Made by a program: the position numbers and the translations under genes
Origin: Micromonospora cabrerizensis
GTDB lineage: Bacteria > Actinomycetota > Actinomycetes > Mycobacteriales > Micromonosporaceae
Assembly (NCBI RefSeq): GCF_022230955.1
Contig: NZ_JAKKFI010000083.1
Coordinates: 1 to 64,000 of the forward strand
DNA length: 64,000 nt
Direction of reading: 5' to 3'
Notes under the pieces: model-generated
What the model was told of the DNA's origin: nothing
The model's database searches: none
Seen by the model: only the letters and a program-made list of their open reading frames with translations
Shown here: positions 25,544 through 34,572 of the stretch, piece by piece
Layout: the number at the start of each line of letters is the position of its first letter
Position numbering within the stretch: position 1 is the stretch's first letter

Positions 25544-27847
25544 TCATGCAGCGCCGTCGAGCAGGGGGCTGGGCAGGCCGTACCAACTAACGGCTAGGAC
25601 ATCGCGGGCGCGCGTCGATGCCACAAAGAGCAGCGATCGCGCCTTGCGCTGTTCGCGTTCGTACCGCTGGGGGTCATCCCTCCGGTAGCGTTCGATGGCA
25701 GAGCGTGGAATGACGCCCGCGCCCACACCGACGAGGGCCAGCCGTTGGTACTCGAGCCCCTTGAACCGGTGCATCGTTCCAACATGGATCTCGCCGTCTC
25801 CGCTTGGACCGTCCTTGGTCAATTCAGCGCAGGTCAGGCCCACCTTAGTAGTTAGGTAGTTCATGACCTGGCTCATTAATTCGCGGTCTGCAACTCCAAC
25901 GGCGATGTGACCGGCCGGATCGCGTGGAGCGCCGCGTTCATCGGTGGAGAGTTCCTCCCGCCAAGCGATCAGCAGGTTCCCCAATCCGACGAGTTCCTCG
26001 TCCCAGGTTCGGTAAGGTGTAAAGATCGGCCGTGGACCGCGGAGGACCGAGCGATAGCCAACGAGGTGGTCGGTTCCGTCGTTAAGGTCGTCGTAAAGGA
26101 CCTGGTTACCGTCGGCGATGCGCACAGCCCGCGCCAGAATTTCGCGGGTCGTGCGGTAGCTGAGCGTAAGCCGGGTGGATCGGCCCCGAATGTTGATGCC
26201 GAGGGCGCCGAGAGACACTTGGTGATCGTAGATGCGCTGGTGCGTGTCACCGGCGATGAAAAGGTCGCTGCGTTGCCCCGGGGCGACCATCGCACGGAGC
26301 ATCTTCCAGTGCGCTGCACGGAGGTCCTGCGCCTCGTCTACGACAATGTGCTGGTAGCGGTAACTCGTGGGGTACGCCCCTGACCCGTCGTCGACGGGCC
26401 CGGTGGAGGCACGCCCCGCCTCGATCTTCCTGGCGCGTTCGATCTCGTAACGGGCCGCCCGTTCCGCAGCCTGTCCCCAGGTCTCGAGGCCGAGTTTGTC
26501 CAAACGCGCGGTGAACTGCTCAATTAGCTTCCAAATCTGACCGCGCTCGGGGCGAGTGAGTGCGCGGCCACGGCCGGCCCGGCGGGCCTTAAAATACTCG
26601 GATCGAGTTGGTATCGCCTGGCCGAGAATGATCTGTTCCCACTCGTCAACGACAAAATCGGCGTCCCAGCGTTGCTCGTCCATCTCAGTGAGTAGCTGCC
26701 GCATCTCAATCAACGCGACCTGATCACTGATCCTCCTACGCCGATGACCTTGGCCGGTGTTCTCACCGATGATCCTGGCGGCGAGTTGGTCGATGTGCGT
26801 GACATCGACCCGCGCGATCAGGTTCGGATCATCAATCAGCGAGGTCAGCCGAAGCCGGAGATCGGCAGCGAGGTTCGCGGTGAAGGTGGTAAGCAGGATC
26901 GACTTGTCCGCTCCCGGTGGAAGCTGCTGAACGAGGTGCTTGACCCGATGTAATGCGACTACGGTCTTCCCCGTGCCTGGCCCTCCGGAGACGCGGGCAG
27001 GGCCGCTGTAGTCGTGGTGAGCAATCTTTTCCTGGGCCGGATGAAGGTAAACCTTCCAGGCCCGAAAACTGCCCTCCTCGATCGCCGCTTGCACGTCGTC
27101 ATCGACGGATGTGACCTTGGTCCGACTAAGCGCCGTGGCGAAGTCGGCGAGGTCGGGTTCTGTCTGCAGGCGGACGGGTCGGGTGACCTCCTCGAGAACT
27201 GAGTCGATGCTCATTCCCGCGGCGAGGCCGTAGAGGACGTCCTTGGACAGCAACGGCGCCCCATCGAGCAGTTGGTCAAGTTCCGCGTCGGTGGTGACGG
27301 TCAGCGCCAAACCGATGAGCTGCTCAGCGACGCCGAGTTCCCGAAGCTGATCTGAGCTGTAGGCGGCGAGTAGAGCCGGGGGTGTTGCTTCCACTAGCTC
27401 GACTGGCGGGGCGCTGGGGTGACCGGAGGCCCTAGCAGGCGGTTGGTCTGGGGCGTCCGGCTCGGCCGGCGTGAGGGTGATGCCGGCCCGGCGGAGGGAA
27501 CTGTCCCCCACCACGGCGAGGTCGACGAACTCAATCTCGCCGGTGATCCGGTTGACGGCAACCTGAAGCTCGTCGTAGATGTCCTTACGGTGCCGTACCG
27601 CAATAATCAGCCAGTGCTGGATGCCGTCCTGATCAGTGCCGACCGGGGTCAGGAGCGCCCGGTACGACTGATTAATCTTGGCTCGGTGGATGCGTGAATC
27701 GCCCTTGAGCTTCTTCAGGTCGAGCCCGGGCTGGTCCGGATTCTTTCTGAAGCGATGGCAGAAGTCGTAGAACTGGCCTTTGACCGTCCGGTCGAGCTTG
27801 TAGAGCTCTTCCTCGGCCTTGCGGTAGAGGCTGAGGCGTGCGGTCAT
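25544..27847 (-). CDS. RelE-like domain fused to UvrD-family helicase
   Basis: A 767-aa protein. ATG 27847 overlaps the previous stop as ATGA. Residues 1-95 have the RelE/ParE toxin-fold pattern (LYRKAEEELYKLDRTVKGQF, IHRAKINQSYRALL, HWLIIAVRHRKDIYDEL). A linker and a helical region follow. The SF1 helicase begins near residue 280: Walker A GGPGTGKT, then IVVDEAQDLRAAHWKML (motif II), FIAGDTHQRIYDHQ (motif III), LTLSYRTTREI (motif IV), MHRFKGLEYQRLALVGVGA (motif V) and LLFVASTRARDVLAVSW (motif VI), so the motor looks complete. Last gene of the overlapping operon; it probably unwinds or translocates DNA for the defence complex. Whether the RelE-like part retains RNase activity cannot be judged. 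Confidence 0.85.
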   Translation of the reverse strand: MTARLSLYRKAEEELYKLDRTVKGQFYDFCHRFRKNPDQPGLDLKKLKGDSRIHRAKINQSYRALLTPVGTDQDGIQHWLIIAVRHRKDIYDELQVAVNRITGEIEFVDLAVVGDSSLRRAGITLTPAEPDAPDQPPARASGHPSAPPVELVEATPPALLAAYSSDQLRELGVAEQLIGLALTVTTDAELDQLLDGAPLLSKDVLYGLAAGMSIDSVLEEVTRPVRLQTEPDLADFATALSRTKVTSVDDDVQAAIEEGSFRAWKVYLHPAQEKIAHHDYSGPARVSGGPGTGKTVVALHRVKHLVQQLPPGADKSILLTTFTANLAADLRLRLTSLIDDPNLIARVDVTHIDQLAARIIGENTGQGHRRRRISDQVALIEMRQLLTEMDEQRWDADFVVDEWEQIILGQAIPTRSEYFKARRAGRGRALTRPERGQIWKLIEQFTARLDKLGLETWGQAAERAARYEIERARKIEAGRASTGPVDDGSGAYPTSYRYQHIVVDEAQDLRAAHWKMLRAMVAPGQRSDLFIAGDTHQRIYDHQVSLGALGINIRGRSTRLTLSYRTTREILARAVRIADGNQVLYDDLNDGTDHLVGYRSVLRGPRPIFTPYRTWDEELVGLGNLLIAWREELSTDERGAPRDPAGHIAVGVADRELMSQVMNYLTTKVGLTCAELTKDGPSGDGEIHVGTMHRFKGLEYQRLALVGVGAGVIPRSAIERYRRDDPQRYEREQRKARSLLFVASTRARDVLAVSWYGLPSPLLDGAA

Positions 27848-30800
27848 AGTGCTGGATCCTCCACATCTGGAATCAGTGCAACCAATTCGTCGAAGCGTCC
27901 CAGCCACTCGGACGCCGTCAGAAGCGTCCAGCCGTCGTCGACATACGCCTCGTCGCGGCGTCGCGCGTCGTGGTCACTCTCATGAGCTGTGTAGACCACC
28001 GCCACCTTGACGTTGGACTCGGCCCATGCAAAGTCAGCCATCCAGCGGCTAGTGCCAAGTTCGTAGCCGAACACGGGCGCGCGTTTGCCCTGCTCGGCCA
28101 GACGCTGCGCGAGGATGCCGAGCTCGCCACCTTGGTCCGGCTCGTCGCGCAGGATCTCTAGGATTTCCTCGTCCCAACTTGGGTCGCGTCGCGTCTGAGC
28201 AGGGACTGTCGCTGATGAACGCGCGGCTCCAGCTTTCGGAGCGGACGCAGCGCGGGCTCCGCTGAGAGTGTTCAGCTCACCGAGGCCGCCACAGACGGCG
28301 AGCATCTCGACGTCGTAGTCAGCCGCCGTGCTGTAGGCCAACTGGACGCCATCGCCGCCGTCGAAGGCAAGGAATTGGGTGAGGTTTGTCCAGTAGAGCC
28401 AGGAACGCCATCGGTCCTTGTGCGCGTCGGTGTCGAGCACTGCGTCGGTGTCGTCCAGAACGGCCAGCGCAGACCATCGCAGATGCTCGGGGTCGGCCGT
28501 GTCAAGCGTGACGACGATCGGCAGACCGGTCAGGTCCTTGGAGCGGTAGACGTGCGCAAGGCTGTTCGTGCCGGCGCTCTGCGGCGCCGGCGCACGTTGA
28601 CGCCCACCGAAGGTCTGAAGTTCGGAGCGCAGCGCGTTGATGAAGACATCACGCTGGCTCGTTACTGCTACCGGGGTAGTGCCTGCGGCGGCTAGCAGCC
28701 CGGTGACCATGGCCTTTGCGCGGAGGGCCCAGCGTTCGTTGTCTGGCTCCCGAAGGTAGCCAATCAGAGCGGTGATGGGGTTGGAAAAGACCGCAGCAGC
28801 GAATTGAGCGCGTTGACCACCGTACTGCTCGTATGCGTTCTTTGCCTGCTCCTGTGCGGCGCCGGAGTAGGGAGGCCAGGCGGGCCGAGCCGAGGTTGGC
28901 CGTTGTTCAAAAAGATCGATGTCCGCCCAAGTGACTTGGAAGACCACGTGCCCGTCGGCTCGGAGCATCGTGCGCTGTCGGGCGTCCGCAGCGATGCGGT
29001 TGTGTCTTCGGCTGGCGTGAAACTCGAAGCCTTCCAGATACACCTTGACACTCTGCTGCGGGCCGTCGACGCGCGTAAAAGTGAAGTCAGTGCGGGTTTT
29101 GTGGAGCTGCTCCTGGGCGGTCAGCCTCCAGTGAACAACGTCGGCGCCGCGGGTAAAACGCAGGTGCCCGCTGGCGTGGCCGTCCTCGTCCAACGAGGCG
29201 TCCTCTGTCACGGTGACCCAGTCGCGCAGCACCGAGAGGAAGCGTGCCTCCAGGTCAGACTCGACCTGGCGGTCCAGACCGACCTGCCGGGTGTTCGTGA
29301 CCTCAGTCGTCTGCCAGCCCTGCTCGTCGAAGAGCAGAGATTCGATCATCCTGAGCGCCGTCGCTCGGGAGACGACGTCCTGTGTCTGCTCTGGCGTGTA
29401 GCGGTGAAGACAGCGGTGACAGGCCCGCCGTTGCTCCTCGCCGCACGGGCAGTTGCGCAAAGCATCATGCGCCTTCTTAAGAACCTTGCGGAAGTCATCC
29501 GGCTCAGTCAGCCGATCGAGATAGCCAGTGCCGCCAGGGAGGCTGTCGAACAAGACCAGGAACCAGCGCCGCTGCCCGCTTTCAATGTCCGGCATGGAGG
29601 CGATGGTTGTGTCCAAGTGCTGAGGATCCCCACCGAAGTGCAGGTCGACGCCCATTCGTAAGGCCGCCCGAAAAGAGTGCACCTTGGTGTCAACGTCCGC
29701 GGTAGCGGCCGGCAGCAGAATTCTCAGCGCCTCAGTCTGCAACTGGTGGGCGAGTAGGACAGGCTCCTGCCGTATCCCGTCCGGCTTGCCACGCCGTAGC
29801 GGGCACCACGGGCGATGGTGCTTCAAGGCCGGGTTCCGGGCCGTAGAGGAGGTCAGAGCGTCGGTGTCATGGTCGAAGACCGGCCGCCCGTCGGCACTCG
29901 CCGCCCCACAGCCAGTGCAGACGTGGAACGGATTGACCCGTACGGCGTGTCCAGCGAAGTCGTCCCTAGCAGGCGCGTCGAATCGGGCGGGCCCGATGTT
30001 GATCCGACGGATCATGGCACGTCGGCAGTAGTCGACCCCAAAGGTCTGCGACGCATGCCGCCACGAGCCCGGAGCGATGTGGTCCTCAGGGAAGTCGACT
30101 GCGTCAACGACGGCGTAGAAACGACGATCGCGTTCGTCCTTGTCGTCCCGGATTCGAGCGTCCTCCCGCTGGTCACGAGAGGTCACGGTAACGGGCTCCA
30201 CCACTTGGAACAGGCATCCGTCGTCCGCGATGTGGCTGGTATAGCACCGTGGACAGTCAGACCGGTCGTGCGTCGCGTCCTCCGTGCGGACGTAGCCACA
30301 TCCGGGACAGACCCTCCAACTGCGCCACTCCGGTCGCCCACCTGTCGTGATTTCCAGACCGGTGATCTCGTGCCGGTAGCCATTGACGTAGAACGTGTTC
30401 CCCGGCGCGAGTTCCGACAGGGCGTAGCGGCGCGGCCGCTCGTAGGCAACTGTCGTCGACGTGAACCGAGTCTTTCCGGTCTTCGGGTCAACCCCGTCTG
30501 GCCCATACAGCGTGGCAGACAGCCTGGTCACGGTGTCCACCAGCGCATAGTTGGGCAGGAGACCCAAGTCGCAAAGCGCGTTCTGCGCGGGCGTATCGCC
30601 CAACTCCATCAGCCGCTTACCGATGCCACGCCGTTCGGCGTCGAGCTCGGCCTTTTGTTCCGCCTGCTCCGGATCAGAGTCGTGCAACTCGTCGTGCGCC
30701 TCGGCGATCGCACGGATCCGGGCCTTCAGACCTTGAGTTCGGCGGCCCCATTCCCTCTCGGCTTCTTCCAGTGCGGCACGCAGCCCACCGCTCGCGTACG

Positions 30801-33800
30801 CCTGAAGATCTTTCTTGGCGTCCTCGCTGACCCCGCTGGGGAACAGTCGCAGGAAGCCTTCGACCAGCGCTGAGCCTTGGCCGATCACGACTTCGATAAG
30901 GTCGATCAGATATCCAGACGGACCGAACAAGGCGGGTGCGCGATTAGGTAGCGGGCGCAGGAGCGTCCCGTCGGCGCGGTAAAGTCGGCCGGCCGCTGCA
31001 AGGTCCAGGAGGTGGGCAAGGTACTGCCGCCGCAGGATCTCAACTGCGGAGAGATAGCACCCCGGCGGAATGATGGTGCCAGCGATGAGCTCCTTGGGCT
31101 GCTCCAAGAAGTAGAGGTCACGCCGCGATCGATCCGGAATCGTTAGCAGGAAGGCGTTGCCGGTGCGGCGCCCGGCCCGGCCGGTCTGCTGGGCGTAGCT
31201 CGCCGGGCGCCGCGGCAGCGCGGCGAGCACGACCGCTGAGAGGTCGCCGATGTCGATGCCCATCTCGAGCGTTGGCGTACAGGACAGCACGTTCGGGTTC
31301 TTGTAACCGGCGCGTTGCTTGTCGTCGGGCTCCTTGCCCGGCTTCACGTCGACGTTCCTGCCCTGCTTGAAGGCCCTCTCGACCCGTTCCCTCTCAGCCC
31401 GGGTGAGCATTCCGGTGTGCTCGGCAGTCACCACCTGGTAGGTACCTGCCCGCCGGTAGAGCCGCCGATAGTAGTCCCGGGTGTAGTCGCGGTCACGCTG
31501 GTGACGGCCCAACCCCTCCGGTCTGTCGCCGGCCACCAACCGGCCGCTCTGGCATCGATATGCGGGGCAGGGCTGGTCGTGCCACTGCGTTAGCAGGGAC
31601 GGGTGGACGGTCTGTTCCCAGAAGCAGACCGGGCAGCGCACGAACCCGTGCCAAACCTGGTCGTCGTTGAGCAGCAGGGCTTCGATGTTCCCCGGTTGAA
31701 GCCCGTAGATGCGGGCGGATGTGTCGTTAGGGGTACGCACCGACAGCAGGCCGAGTGAGGCCAGCTCGGGCAGCAGCCGACCCCAAAACTCGGGGGCGAC
31801 TTCCCGCGGCAGCCCGAGGCTACGGCCCGCCCATCGCTCGTACCAGGAGAGGCGCCCCGCTGCGACGTCGAAGTCACTGCCGCTCTTGGGCTGCGCCAGC
31901 AAGAACTTCGGTGCCGCGACCGTGGTTGGGAAGGCCCGCATTCCCGCTGGGCGCTGTCCCCAGATGAAATAGCGGCTCGTCCCCGCCTCGTCGACGTACT
32001 TACTCAGCCACTTGTGCGCAACGGCGCCCCTGCTTCGAAGCCGTTCCAAAAGGACCCGCACGAACGCGAGGTAGCGGGCATCGTCCCTGGGAGTAATCGA
32101 CAGATCGTCGCGGTTGCACTCCGCATGCAGTTGCTTGATCAGCGCCACCGTGGCGCCGGGGTCAGGGATGCGAACGTGGGCTGCGGCAGTGCGCGTCAGC
32201 TCCAGTGTTCGCCCGTTGCGGGAGCGAAAGCCGAACTCCATCAGCGTCTCGAACGCCAGCCGTTGCCCGATCAACCGCCACGTTGCCAGGTCCCCGCCAC
32301 GCCCTTGCCCGGACAGCAGCCGGTCCACCCCCCGAAGGCCGTGCAAATCCGGAGGGACCACCGCCGCCAACGTCTCGGGATTTGTCGTGGCCGCGACCAC
32401 ATCAGCGATCAGATCGTTCAGGGCGGTTCCAGCGTCATGCCGGAGGTGTGCGGTGAGCAGCGCCCGCAGCGAGAAGGTGTACGACCGATTTGCGACGAAA
32501 CCTGCTCGGTGCGCGGCATCCTGCACTGAGGCGTTGAACATCAACGTCTTGTCTTCGTGCAGCTTCTTGTCCAGCTCGCCCGCTGTGAACAACTGAGTAA
32601 TTGACGCTGCCGCCATCGCGGCCGCACCGGTGCCCAAGTACCGGATGGCGTTGCGCTCACCGCAGGCCGGGCACCAGTCCTCAGCGGCGGCGGTGTTCGC
32701 CGTTGAGCCCACGTTCACCAAAATGAATGCTGAGTCCCGAGCAGTCAGCAGGGGCCGGCCCGCGGAGTCGTAGTCACTGGCAGGGTCGGGTAGCCGCAAC
32801 CGCTGCCGGACGGCGTCCAACACCATCAGCGTCCCACCGGGGCCCTGCGCCGAAGAGTTGTTCCCGACCCGCTTGCCCGCCCCGTGCATCTTGTTGCTGC
32901 CAGCGCCCTCGCCGGCCTCCCGGTCCGTCGCCGCGATCAGGTACCTGACCCGTACCTTGTCCTGGCCCGTTGACGCCCTACGGATCTTATAGCTGTCGAA
33001 CTGAACGTCGAAGTCATCGCTTTCTGGCGAAAAGACCGCCCAGCCGGAACGGCCGCAGTCGCGGCAGTAGACCGCCGGTAGGAACAGGTTGGCCGCTTGG
33101 CCCGCGGTCGCGGTAGTGACTGGTGCAGTAATGGCACCGACACCAATGCTGGTATCCCTCGTGCCGGCGATGTCCCAGCGGAACTCGGCCTTCGGCCATG
33201 GCAGTACGCCCCGCAGCAGCCGGGTAACCGCCCGAGCCCACTGGTGCACCTCCACGTGGACGAGCGGGCGCGGCTTTTCCTTCGTCGAGTCCGGGTCACG
33301 GGCGTAGGAAAGCAGAGCCACAAACCGGGCGAGGGCCTCCGCCGCCTTTTCCGGCTGTTTGGTGATGGTCGCCGACCAGCCGTGTGCGCCGGCCCGCCAC
33401 ATCAGCTTGAGCACCTCAGCACCGGTCTTCACTTCACTGCCGAGGGCTATCAACATCGCCCTGGTGAAGAGATGTTGCTTCAGTCGAGCACCAAGCTCGA
33501 ACGGATCAAGGTCGTCAACCCCTGTCACCGCGTTCGCTAGCAGAAGCAGTGAGTCTTCACCGGTCGTTGGGTCCGGCAGCGCTAGGAGCTCGTCCGGCGT
33601 TGGCGTCGGCAAATTTTCAATCGAGCCCAGTGGGATGAATTCGTCGACCGTTTGCCGGTCCTCTGCGACGATCGAGTCCGCTGTGAACTCGGTGCCGAAG
33701 ACGGCACTCGCCACCTTCAGGAGATCTTCCGTGCCGACCTCGTCGGTGGCGGAGGCGAGGGTCGCCGAGGTGGCTACTGGGCAGATGCTACCCAGCGGCC

Positions 33801-34572
33801 TGCCCTCCTCGCTAGCGTTGACGACGGCCGCGAGCCGGCGGAGCAGCATCGCGACATCCGTGCCCTGCGCCCCGTCATAGGTATGGAACTCGTCGACTAC
33901 CACGTAGCGGATGTCCGCGTTCTGCCAGAGCGGCGCGTCATCGGTTCGCTGGAGCAGCAGGTCCAACATCTTGTAGTTGGTGAGGAGGATGTCCGGTGGG
34001 GTCAGTTGCATGTCTAGCCGGCGGGTATAAACCCGCTCGTATGCCATCGCTGCCTTGTCACCGATGTACAGACCGGCCGTGAGGTTGCCCAACTCCGTCC
34101 GGTTGCCGACGAGAAGGTCATTGATCCGCTCTGCCTGATCGGTGGCGAGTGCGTTCATCGGGTAAAGGAGAACGGCCTTGACACCGGTCTTGCCCGCAGC
34201 CCGCTCCCGCCGGCAGTGATCCAGCACGGGATAGAGGAAGGACTCCGTCTTGCCTGAGCCGGTGCCGGTAGTGACCAGCGTCGGCTGCGGCACGTGCCCG
34301 TTGGCGGAGGTGAGGCGCTCGAAGGCTCTTGATTGGTGGGCGTAGGGCGACCAGCCCTCTCGCTGCCAGTCCAGGTGTTTCTCCCACCCCGGGCCAGCCG
34401 ACGTGAACGGTGTACGGATCCGCAGGAACGGACCACGGAACATGCCCGAGTTCTCGTTCCCGAGGAACCGGTGCAGGGCCTCGCGGGCGCCTTCGTCAGT
34501 CAGCGCGTACGTCGTCGAGAGGTACTGCAGCAGGCTTTCCTTCAACCCGCGTGCCTGGAGGGTAGGCCTCAC
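27844..34572 (-). CDS. Giant DEAD/DEAH helicase with DUF1998 and nuclease-like tail (DrmA/DrmB-like)
   Basis: A 2242-aa protein; GTG 34572 overlaps the methyltransferase stop as GTGA. SF2 motor: TGTGSGKTESFLYPVLDH (motif I, near residue 100), VVDEFHTYDGAQGTDVAML (motif II, DEFH), and TLEMGIDIGDLSAVVL plus QQTGRAGRRTG (motifs V-VI, near 1120). Several Cys pairs (CRDCG, CPACG, CPVC, CPGCG, CTGCG) suggest zinc sites. The DUF1998/MZB block has LLAHQLQTEALRILLP and the four-Cys CPCGEEQRRACHRCLHRY near residue 1720. Two Vsr/DUF559-like restriction-fold segments follow, at about 1820-1885 (VYLEGFEFHASR) and 2135-2242 (MADFAWAESNVKVAVV). In DISARM the helicase (DrmA) and DUF1998 protein (DrmB) are separate; here they look fused. 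Druantia DruE is an alternative relative of similar size. Confidence 0.85.
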   Translation of the reverse strand: MRPTLQARGLKESLLQYLSTTYALTDEGAREALHRFLGNENSGMFRGPFLRIRTPFTSAGPGWEKHLDWQREGWSPYAHQSRAFERLTSANGHVPQPTLVTTGTGSGKTESFLYPVLDHCRRERAAGKTGVKAVLLYPMNALATDQAERINDLLVGNRTELGNLTAGLYIGDKAAMAYERVYTRRLDMQLTPPDILLTNYKMLDLLLQRTDDAPLWQNADIRYVVVDEFHTYDGAQGTDVAMLLRRLAAVVNASEEGRPLGSICPVATSATLASATDEVGTEDLLKVASAVFGTEFTADSIVAEDRQTVDEFIPLGSIENLPTPTPDELLALPDPTTGEDSLLLLANAVTGVDDLDPFELGARLKQHLFTRAMLIALGSEVKTGAEVLKLMWRAGAHGWSATITKQPEKAAEALARFVALLSYARDPDSTKEKPRPLVHVEVHQWARAVTRLLRGVLPWPKAEFRWDIAGTRDTSIGVGAITAPVTTATAGQAANLFLPAVYCRDCGRSGWAVFSPESDDFDVQFDSYKIRRASTGQDKVRVRYLIAATDREAGEGAGSNKMHGAGKRVGNNSSAQGPGGTLMVLDAVRQRLRLPDPASDYDSAGRPLLTARDSAFILVNVGSTANTAAAEDWCPACGERNAIRYLGTGAAAMAAASITQLFTAGELDKKLHEDKTLMFNASVQDAAHRAGFVANRSYTFSLRALLTAHLRHDAGTALNDLIADVVAATTNPETLAAVVPPDLHGLRGVDRLLSGQGRGGDLATWRLIGQRLAFETLMEFGFRSRNGRTLELTRTAAAHVRIPDPGATVALIKQLHAECNRDDLSITPRDDARYLAFVRVLLERLRSRGAVAHKWLSKYVDEAGTSRYFIWGQRPAGMRAFPTTVAAPKFLLAQPKSGSDFDVAAGRLSWYERWAGRSLGLPREVAPEFWGRLLPELASLGLLSVRTPNDTSARIYGLQPGNIEALLLNDDQVWHGFVRCPVCFWEQTVHPSLLTQWHDQPCPAYRCQSGRLVAGDRPEGLGRHQRDRDYTRDYYRRLYRRAGTYQVVTAEHTGMLTRAERERVERAFKQGRNVDVKPGKEPDDKQRAGYKNPNVLSCTPTLEMGIDIGDLSAVVLAALPRRPASYAQQTGRAGRRTGNAFLLTIPDRSRRDLYFLEQPKELIAGTIIPPGCYLSAVEILRRQYLAHLLDLAAAGRLYRADGTLLRPLPNRAPALFGPSGYLIDLIEVVIGQGSALVEGFLRLFPSGVSEDAKKDLQAYASGGLRAALEEAEREWGRRTQGLKARIRAIAEAHDELHDSDPEQAEQKAELDAERRGIGKRLMELGDTPAQNALCDLGLLPNYALVDTVTRLSATLYGPDGVDPKTGKTRFTSTTVAYERPRRYALSELAPGNTFYVNGYRHEITGLEITTGGRPEWRSWRVCPGCGYVRTEDATHDRSDCPRCYTSHIADDGCLFQVVEPVTVTSRDQREDARIRDDKDERDRRFYAVVDAVDFPEDHIAPGSWRHASQTFGVDYCRRAMIRRINIGPARFDAPARDDFAGHAVRVNPFHVCTGCGAASADGRPVFDHDTDALTSSTARNPALKHHRPWCPLRRGKPDGIRQEPVLLAHQLQTEALRILLPAATADVDTKVHSFRAALRMGVDLHFGGDPQHLDTTIASMPDIESGQRRWFLVLFDSLPGGTGYLDRLTEPDDFRKVLKKAHDALRNCPCGEEQRRACHRCLHRYTPEQTQDVVSRATALRMIESLLFDEQGWQTTEVTNTRQVGLDRQVESDLEARFLSVLRDWVTVTEDASLDEDGHASGHLRFTRGADVVHWRLTAQEQLHKTRTDFTFTRVDGPQQSVKVYLEGFEFHASRRHNRIAADARQRTMLRADGHVVFQVTWADIDLFEQRPTSARPAWPPYSGAAQEQAKNAYEQYGGQRAQFAAAVFSNPITALIGYLREPDNERWALRAKAMVTGLLAAAGTTPVAVTSQRDVFINALRSELQTFGGRQRAPAPQSAGTNSLAHVYRSKDLTGLPIVVTLDTADPEHLRWSALAVLDDTDAVLDTDAHKDRWRSWLYWTNLTQFLAFDGGDGVQLAYSTAADYDVEMLAVCGGLGELNTLSGARAASAPKAGAARSSATVPAQTRRDPSWDEEILEILRDEPDQGGELGILAQRLAEQGKRAPVFGYELGTSRWMADFAWAESNVKVAVVYTAHESDHDARRRDEAYVDDGWTLLTASEWLGRFDELVALIPDVEDPAL

